Shown here: positions 58,705-64,000 of the stretch, in pieces
How positions within the stretch are numbered: position 1 is the first letter of the stretch
Layout of the letters: each line of letters begins with the position of its first letter
NCBI GenBank assembly: GCA_963789215.1
Contig: CAWBJY010000013.1
Span: 248,001-312,000, forward strand
Length of the DNA: 64,000 nt
Direction: 5' to 3'
Source: Phormidesmis sp963789215
GTDB taxonomy: Bacteria; Cyanobacteriota; Cyanobacteriia; Phormidesmidales; Phormidesmidaceae
Position numbers and translations under genes: made by a program
The notes under the pieces: generated by a model
Databases searched by the model: none
The model's input: the letters and a program-made list of their open reading frames with translations, nothing else
What the model was told of the DNA's origin: nothing

Positions 58705-61704
58705 ATGGCTAGAGTTGAAGAACGATATCAGCGGCCACGCTTCCTAGGCAGTCGCTTGTTTGAGTGGGCGTTCTCGTCCGCCGGATCTACCTGGCTAATA
58801 GCCGCTGTGTTCATTTCGATCTCGGCCTATGTCGCAACCTATTACTGGGCCGAAAGCCTGTGGTTTGCCGAACTAAATTTTGCCGACGCGTTTCGGGTGC
58901 GATCGCTCGCTCAGCTCGGCATAGGCTTCTTCGTTTTTGCCGCGAGCCTGGGCTTTGCGCTGTTTAATCTCAATATTGAAAAACGCTTCGAGTTTAATGA
59001 AAGCTGCCTGCTGCCCAACCAGTCCAACTTACGAGCAGGGCTAGGACTAAGGCTACTGCTGCCGCTGCTGCTAGGACTAGGCATGACGGTCGGCGGCGCA
59101 CTGCTATATCACGTTGAGCTAGCGGTCATTGAGGTGCGGATGATTCGAGCGCCGATTCCGGTGCCGTTAGGGCTGAACTTTCATAACAACTGGTTGCTGG
59201 TGCAGCGATTAGCCGGACAGCCGTTGGAGCTGAGTTTGGTGATAGCCAGTGCGATCGCAATGCTTGCCTTTCCCAAAACTTTAATCAGACTAGGCGCAGT
59301 AGCCCTAAGCGTTAGCTTTGCCATTATCGCCGCCGAAGAATGGGCCAGAATCGTCCCGGCCATTAATCCCACCCTGTTCAATCAGGTCGATCCACTCTTT
59401 AACGAAGATCTCAGCTACTACATTTTCCGGCTGCCGTTCTGGGAGCTAATCGAGATTTGGCTATCAGGAATGCTGCTATTTCTGCTATCAGGCGCGGCGC
59501 TAGAGTACCTTCTGGCGGGCAATACCCTGAGTCAGGGCCGGTTTTCGGGATTTTCGGGCGCACAGCAGCGGCATTTGTACTCGCTAGCGGCGGGCCTGCT
59601 AGGGGTAACTGCGTTAGGACACTGGCTTAGCCGCTACGAGCTGCTGTACTCGCCGCAGGGCGTTAGCTATGGGGCGAGCTTTACCGATGTCCATATTAAT
59701 TTGCCGGTCAACGTAGCGCTTAGCATCCTATCGCTAGCGCTAGCGTTGGCGTTGCTTTGGCGAACGGCAGTGTGGCCCCATTCCGTTTCTCAAAAGCGCA
59801 TCCTCAGAGCTAGAGCAGTGGTCGGTGCGCTTTCGCTTTACCTAATATTTGCGCTAGTTGGCAATACGCTAGCGCCCTGGTTAGTGCAGCGCCTAGTCGT
59901 ACAGCCCAACGAACTACTTAGAGAAATTCCCTACATTGAGCGGACAATTGCGTTCTCGCGAGAGGCCTTTGGTCTAGCCGATATTGAAACGCGAGATTTT
60001 GACCCGCGCGGTACGCTGACTGCCGCAGATTTAGAAGAGAACGCGCTAACCATTCGCAATATTCGCCTGTGGGATACACGGCCCCTACTGGAGTCGAACC
60101 GGCAGCTCCAGCAGATCCGGCTGTACTACGAGTTTGCCGATGCCGATGTAGATCGCTACACCCTAAAAGGAACGGTGCCCGGCGAGCTAGATCGACGACA
60201 GGTACTGATCTCAGCGCGCGAGCTAGATTATAAACAGGTGCCCGAGGCTGCGCAAACCTGGGTGAACGAGCATCTAACCTACACGCACGGCTACGGGTTT
60301 ACGATGAGTCCAGTAAATACGGCTGGAGCAGGCGGTCTGCCAGACTACTTTATTAAAGATATTGCGCATAATGCGAGCAATTCAGCGGTGCGTCAGTCAA
60401 TTCCGGTGGGCAAGCCTCGGCTCTATTTTGGCGAGCTAACGAATACCTACGTAATGACCAATACTGAGGTGCCCGAGCTGGACTATCCAGAGGGCAGCGA
60501 CAACGTATACAACACCTACGACGGTGAGGGCGGTATCAACTTGGGGCCGTTTTGGAAGCGACTGCTGTTTGCAAAGCATCTAGGCGACTGGAAGATGCTG
60601 TTAACAGATGATTTTACGCCCGCCACGAAGCTGATGTATCGGCGCAATATAAAGCAGAGAGTGCAGCAGATTGCGCCGTTTTTGCAGTTTGATAAAGACC
60701 CGTACCTGGTAGTAGCAGATGCGAAAGGGGCCTATACCGAGCCTAAAGCAGAGTCGGGCGAAAACTACATGTACTGGATGATAGACGCTTATACAACGAG
60801 CGATCGCTATCCCTACTCCGATCCGATGGACAACAGTTTTAACTACATTCGCAATTCAGTAAAAGTTGTTGTAGATGCCTATAACGGTTCGGTTCACTTT
60901 TACATTGCAGACCAGAGCGATCCTATTATTCAAAGTTGGGCGCAGATTTTTCCCAACATGTTCAAGCCGCTGTCCGAGATGCCGCCTACGCTAGCAGCGC
61001 ACATCCGCTATCCGCAAGATTTTTCTACCGTGCAGTCAAACCATCTGCTGACCTACCACATGACCGATCCGCAGGTGTTCTACAACCGAGAAGACCAGTG
61101 GCGAGCGCCCAATGAAATCTATGCGAATGAAGAACAGATCGTAGAACCGTATTACCTCATTATGGAGTTGCCCGGTGAGAATGCCGGTGAGTTTGTGCTG
61201 CTGCGTCCCTTTACGCCCGCCCAGCGAAACAACCTGGTGGCCTGGCTAGCGGCGCGTTCGGACGGCGACCAGTACGGCCGCCAGTTACTCTATCAGTTTC
61301 CCAAGCAGGAGTTGGTGTTTGGCCCCGAGCAGATAGAGGCCCGGATTAACCAGGAGCCAGAGATTTCTCAGCGCATCTCGCTTTGGAATACGCAGGGGTC
61401 GCGGGCAAACCAGGGAAATCTGTTGGTAATTCCGATTGAAGATTCTTTGCTGTATGTAGAGCCGCTGTATTTAGAAGCTGAGCAAAACAGATTGCCCATT
61501 CTAGCGCGGGTAATCGTTGCCTACAAGAACAGAATCGCAATGGCTAATACGCTCAATCAGGCGCTAGATGCAATCTTTAACCGACCTGAGCGTGACAGCC
61601 CGGTCATCTTACGAGACTTAGACGCGCAAGGCGGTACAGACGATGTTTTAGTACCCAATGCTCAAGATCCAGGCGTTGAAGGCATAGCCCCCTCTGGCGG
61701 TTAG
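58705..61704 (+). CDS. UPF0182 membrane protein
   Basis: This 999-residue protein has about seven transmembrane helices in the N-terminal 400 residues, followed by a large soluble domain with RLYYEFADADVDRY, NAAGAGG-like segments and HFYIADQSDPIIQSW. This layout is the UPF0182 family found across actinobacteria and cyanobacteria with no known biochemical function. The start has a plausible AGGACG ribosome-binding site. Transcription may start from the repeat-rich gap. Confidence 0.9.
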   Translation: MARVEERYQRPRFLGSRLFEWAFSSAGSTWLIAAVFISISAYVATYYWAESLWFAELNFADAFRVRSLAQLGIGFFVFAASLGFALFNLNIEKRFEFNESCLLPNQSNLRAGLGLRLLLPLLLGLGMTVGGALLYHVELAVIEVRMIRAPIPVPLGLNFHNNWLLVQRLAGQPLELSLVIASAIAMLAFPKTLIRLGAVALSVSFAIIAAEEWARIVPAINPTLFNQVDPLFNEDLSYYIFRLPFWELIEIWLSGMLLFLLSGAALEYLLAGNTLSQGRFSGFSGAQQRHLYSLAAGLLGVTALGHWLSRYELLYSPQGVSYGASFTDVHINLPVNVALSILSLALALALLWRTAVWPHSVSQKRILRARAVVGALSLYLIFALVGNTLAPWLVQRLVVQPNELLREIPYIERTIAFSREAFGLADIETRDFDPRGTLTAADLEENALTIRNIRLWDTRPLLESNRQLQQIRLYYEFADADVDRYTLKGTVPGELDRRQVLISARELDYKQVPEAAQTWVNEHLTYTHGYGFTMSPVNTAGAGGLPDYFIKDIAHNASNSAVRQSIPVGKPRLYFGELTNTYVMTNTEVPELDYPEGSDNVYNTYDGEGGINLGPFWKRLLFAKHLGDWKMLLTDDFTPATKLMYRRNIKQRVQQIAPFLQFDKDPYLVVADAKGAYTEPKAESGENYMYWMIDAYTTSDRYPYSDPMDNSFNYIRNSVKVVVDAYNGSVHFYIADQSDPIIQSWAQIFPNMFKPLSEMPPTLAAHIRYPQDFSTVQSNHLLTYHMTDPQVFYNREDQWRAPNEIYANEEQIVEPYYLIMELPGENAGEFVLLRPFTPAQRNNLVAWLAARSDGDQYGRQLLYQFPKQELVFGPEQIEARINQEPEISQRISLWNTQGSRANQGNLLVIPIEDSLLYVEPLYLEAEQNRLPILARVIVAYKNRIAMANTLNQALDAIFNRPERDSPVILRDLDAQGGTDDVLVPNAQDPGVEGIAPSGG

Positions 61705-61734
61705 GCTACGGTTGGGTTTGCTTTACAGGCTGAG

Positions 61735-61950
61735 TTAAAGACTTTCCTGTTTAAGCTGGTTAATCGCTTCGAGGGTAAGTCCGGTTGTTGCGCTAATGGT
61801 TTCGATGGGGAGCTTATTGAGGAGCGATCGCGCAATTGCCGATCGGGTCTTTATAGCGGCTCTAGCTTCAGCACCGCCTGCTTGTATGGCATATCGAATA
61901 GCGTTGCAATCTATTGTGGCGTTTCAAGCTCGTAGATTTTTGTCATCCAT
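61735..61950 (-). pseudogene. Decayed Rpn/PD-(D/E)XK nuclease tail
   Basis: Reading from a possible ATG at 61950 gives MDDKNLRA, then a stop, then in the same frame NATIDCNAIRYAIQAGGAEA and ARSLLNKLPIETISATTGL, LTLEAINQLKQESL to TAA (given in pieces). The LLNKLPIETI and GLTLEAINQL form is the C-terminal helix region I remember from Rpn-family nucleases or related putative transposases, which move within cyanobacterial genomes. The N-terminal nuclease domain is gone. It overlaps the 3' end of the next gene by a few bases. Confidence 0.65.
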
Positions 61951-62500
61951 CGCCCAAATCAGTAGCCTGCTGTACAGAGTAGTCAGGTTGAGCGATCGCA
62001 CTCATCCGATCAAACATTTTGTCCTGAATCTGCCGGCCTTTCTTTACGCCTAGCTTCAGCAGCGTCCCTGGCCCCGGCACCACCTTCATCCCTAGCTGCT
62101 GCATCATCGACAGGCGATCGCCCATGCCCCAGTGCTCCACAATTTTGCTATAGCTCACCCGGTCAATATGCATAATCGCAAAGCGCACCGATTTTCCCGT
62201 CGGCGGAATGCCCCTAAACTCTCCTAAATGAGTCCCGGTAAAAAAGCCGCTAGTCGTCACCCGATCTCGATGGGCAATTATTTGATCAAAAATATGCTGT
62301 CCGTCAGGAAAAGCCTCATACACTTCGCGGCCCATCAGAGCAAACTCAGCGCTCGACAAAGGCCGCTCTATACCCGCCATATGCGCCACTAGCTCAGGCG
62401 AAAGCAGCCTCAATCCTTCGGAGAGCCGCCGATGGTCAAACGACTTGTAAAACTGCGTGACCAGCGCTTTATTTTGAATAGCCAGTAAATCGTTAAACAT
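61943..62500 (-). CDS. SnoaL-like/ester cyclase family protein
   Basis: I take the ATG at 62500 (MFNDLLAIQNKALVTQFYKS) over a TTG at 62530. The 185-residue product is a SnoaL-like alpha+beta barrel, with FTGTHLGEFRGIPPTGKSVRF as the family motif and VEHWGMGDRL after it. Ester cyclases and other enzymes share this fold, so the substrate is not clear. The C-terminal 30 residues extend past the usual domain. Confidence 0.82.
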   Translation of the reverse strand: MFNDLLAIQNKALVTQFYKSFDHRRLSEGLRLLSPELVAHMAGIERPLSSAEFALMGREVYEAFPDGQHIFDQIIAHRDRVTTSGFFTGTHLGEFRGIPPTGKSVRFAIMHIDRVSYSKIVEHWGMGDRLSMMQQLGMKVVPGPGTLLKLGVKKGRQIQDKMFDRMSAIAQPDYSVQQATDLGDG

Positions 62501-62631
62501 AGGCGATCGCAGCAAGCCCCGAGAAGACAAATAGCTGGAAAAATATAAAAGGAAGTACTAACAGCATACTTTTTATGCGCTTAGGTAGGCCACGCGTTTG
62601 TGCATTCGCCCATACACAGAACCACACTAGG

Positions 62632-62667
62632 TAAAGTGCGCAAAGCTAGTAAAGTGCGCAAAGCTAT
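62632..62667. repeat. 18-bp tandem duplication
   Basis: Two copies of TAAAGTGCGCAAAGCTAG (last base differs) about 35 bases before the DUF4399 gene start. Confidence 0.92.
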
Positions 62668-62701
62668 AGGATAGAAAGACACTTGCTACCAAACGTCTGC
62701 T

Positions 62702-63184
62702 ATGGCTTTTCTTCCCTCACTGCGTCGCTACGCTCAACTTGCCGCAAGCGCTATGCTCGCTTTCTCAATCCTATTAGCCCCTGTCGGACTCACAGGTGCT
62801 GCTTCGGCTCAAGCGATCGCCGCTAACCTTTCCCCCGCGCCCGAAACCGCTCGCGCCTATCTGATAGAACCTAGCGATGGTCAAACCGTACCAGAAGAAT
62901 TCGCCGTCAAATTTGGCCTTGTAGGAATGGGCATTGCCCCAGCAGGCATTGACAAAGCGGGCACCGGGCATCATCACCTGCTCATCGATCTAGACGTAGA
63001 TCCCGACTTCACCGAACCACTACCAGCAACTGCCAATATCAAACACTTCGGAGGCGGCCAGACCGAAACAATGCTCAATCTGCCACCCGGAGAACACACC
63101 TTGCAGCTACTGCTAGGTAACTACAGCCACATCCCGCACGACCACCCCGTTCTTTCAGACAAAATTGAGATTACGGTAGAGTAA
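62702..63184 (+). CDS. DUF4399 secreted protein
   Basis: This 160-residue protein has a signal peptide (about 1-37, ending ASAQA) and a DUF4399 domain with GHHHLLIDLDV, HFGGGQTE and LQLLLGNYSHIPHDHPV. The His-rich GHHH and HIPHDH motifs suggest a metal-binding periplasmic protein. It is an inference that the ligand is copper or another divalent metal. Length is normal for the family. Confidence 0.9.
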   Translation: MAFLPSLRRYAQLAASAMLAFSILLAPVGLTGAASAQAIAANLSPAPETARAYLIEPSDGQTVPEEFAVKFGLVGMGIAPAGIDKAGTGHHHLLIDLDVDPDFTEPLPATANIKHFGGGQTETMLNLPPGEHTLQLLLGNYSHIPHDHPVLSDKIEITVE

Positions 63185-63406
63185 AGCGTTAGAATAAAAA
63201 ACCTGAAGACCTTGCATCTTTTCAAAAGACTAAAGGTGGCTTGAAAGAGCAACCGCCTTTAATCTTCGTCATTGTTTCCAGACATATTGCTTTTAGATAT
63301 GTCATCTTTAGCATCTTATTTTCGAGCCGGTTGTTCGTCTCTATCGAACCCGCTCCTAAATTGTTACCAAATCAAAACATTACAGCAATCGGCCAGGAAT
63401 ACTTCC

Positions 63407-63655
63407 ATGTCAAACACCTTGGAGAAGCAGCTTAGAGCAGAGGTCTTAAAAAGGCAGCAAGAAAAAAAACAGCAAGAGAGAATTAAACCTAGAAAAAATA
63501 AGATGCTCATACTGTTAGTAGCCATAGCAACACTAAGTCTTGTCGTTAGTTTGAGCAGGTGGCAAATGGCGAAATCTGCGCCCGCCCAGCTCAATCAACC
63601 TGCGCCAAGAGGCGAAGGACAAAGCCCCAATGCCTATGAGCTAGAAACTATATAA
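63407..63655 (+). CDS. Small single-helix membrane protein, unknown
   Basis: I take the ATG at 63407, giving 82 residues, and reject the longer frame from 63272. The product has a basic, Gln/Lys-rich N-terminal coil (LRAEVLKRQQEKKQQ), a single membrane helix (about 31-49, MLILLVAIATLSLVVSLS), and a polar tail with PAPRGEGQSPN. A CAGGAA element precedes the start. It is followed by a 16-bp tandem array. No family recognised. Confidence 0.65.
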   Translation: MSNTLEKQLRAEVLKRQQEKKQQERIKPRKNKMLILLVAIATLSLVVSLSRWQMAKSAPAQLNQPAPRGEGQSPNAYELETI

Positions 63656-63745
63656 TTCAGAAATAGATAGTTCAGAAATTAGATAGTTCAGAAATTAGAT
63701 AGTTCAGAAATTAGATAGCTCAGAAATCAAATCAGAAATCAAATA
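63649..63745. repeat. 16-bp tandem array, about four to five copies
   Basis: AGATAGTTCAGAAATT occurs three times exactly at 63665-63712, with degenerate copies before and after (to about 63745). The array begins at the stop of the small membrane protein. There are no spacers, so it is not a CRISPR. Confidence 0.92.
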
Positions 63746-64000
63746 GTTCAAAAGCTGTACAAGCTGAAATAAGAATTGAGCAGCCTGCTGAGAAAAATGA
63801 CTACACTGATGCGTTTTTATATCGATCAAACCAGCTTTTTATAGGTGGGTTAACTCTGTCCGTAGGCAGAAAACCCAAGAAGACAAGAGCAGTTTATATC
63901 TTTAGCTTTGGCAATAGCGCTATGCTATTGGCGCTGAGCGTTTGTCAGGTTTACTACCCTTTAACCAGGTAAAACCACTGGGTTTAATGCTCGCGTTTGA
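63656..64000. other. 345-base right-edge region without a gene
   Basis: Apart from the 16-bp array, I see a perfect 7-bp hairpin, CAATAGC (63912-63918) and GCTATTG (63924-63930), with no T-run, and a repeat-like CCAGGTAAAACCACTGGG near the end. No credible coding frame was found; the next gene may begin past the edge. Confidence 0.5.

Noticed and set aside
61796..62053. 85-codon plus-strand frame
   Set aside because: It lies antisense over the ester cyclase 3' end and the nuclease remnant, with no ribosome-binding site; composition is non-protein-like.
63272..63655. Longer 127-codon version of the last small gene
   Set aside because: The first 45 codons look non-coding; the ATG at 63407 with CAGGAA upstream gives a normal helix-containing protein.
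63649..63745. Possible CRISPR
   Set aside because: The 16-bp units are directly adjacent with no spacers and no cas genes nearby; it is a tandem array.

Overview
The window looks like the chromosome of a free-living cyanobacterium. The octamer GCGATCGC (HIP1), a cyanobacterial genome hallmark, recurs throughout, inside and between genes. Several genes are cyanobacterial or plastid signatures: psb34, cyanoP (psbP-like) followed by maf, a homologue of the plant thylakoid lumen 15.0 kDa protein, a ThiO-ThiG fusion, an HpsJ-like protein, pilMNOQ without a separate pilP, a UPF0182 protein and PRC-barrel/DUF2382 proteins. Intermediate GC and this gene set suggest a Leptolyngbya-like or Synechococcales lineage; that placement is inference. 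I saw no rRNA, tRNA, CRISPR array, prophage or intact insertion sequence.

Layout. 1-9.1 kb, mostly minus strand: edge of a P-loop protein, psb34, thiO-thiG, a membrane-anchored low-complexity protein, a 2Fe-2S ferredoxin, pgeF (plus), a TLP15-like lumen/membrane protein, a DUF948-YtxH pair, and a small membrane protein overlapping a 598-residue unknown. 9.3-22 kb: sufA-like gene, TPR gene, small conserved genes, yvcK, an MlaF-MlaD lipid-transport pair, a GAF-GGDEF-EAL protein, an ABC-2 exporter pair and an orphan solute-binding lipoprotein. 22.4-27.4 kb: type IV pilus assembly genes pilM, pilN, pilO, pilQ. 27.7-35.7 kb: HU, a CobD-like aminotransferase with a flavoprotein, dcd, a corrinoid adenosyltransferase-like protein with a destroyed P-loop, rph, ubiD and a Na+/H+ antiporter. 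35.7-46.7 kb: an LRAT protein with a PspA-like tail, two FHA proteins, pgl, a glycosyltransferase, an HpsJ-like protein, a SWIM zinc-finger gene that appears frameshifted, aspA, a TPR gene, an XPB-like helicase and a sulfotransferase. 46.8-64 kb: a Met/Ser/Pro/Thr-repeat secreted protein, a TPR plus coiled-coil membrane pair, a tandem SagB-type oxidoreductase, a PRC-barrel/DUF2382 stress-type cluster, a pseudo-HtrA with a LuxR-type regulator, cyanoP-maf, UPF0182, an ester cyclase-like protein with a nuclease remnant behind it, a DUF4399 protein and a small membrane protein.

Most genes are housekeeping or envelope/photosynthesis functions in short operons, often with ATGA stop/start overlaps. 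The most unusual genome-scale signal is a set of about twenty short direct tandem duplications (unit 9-18 bp, two to four copies, each a different sequence). They cluster at gene boundaries: just after stops, just before starts, and across start codons. In-frame versions occur inside thiO, the ferredoxin, the SWIM gene and the ABC ATPase. The most unusual proteins are an HtrA-like protein that has lost its catalytic His and Ser, followed directly by a LuxR regulator whose receiver has lost its acidic pocket; the LRAT protein with a PspA/Vipp1-like helical tail; and the ferredoxin with a pentapeptide-like insert between its third and fourth cysteines.
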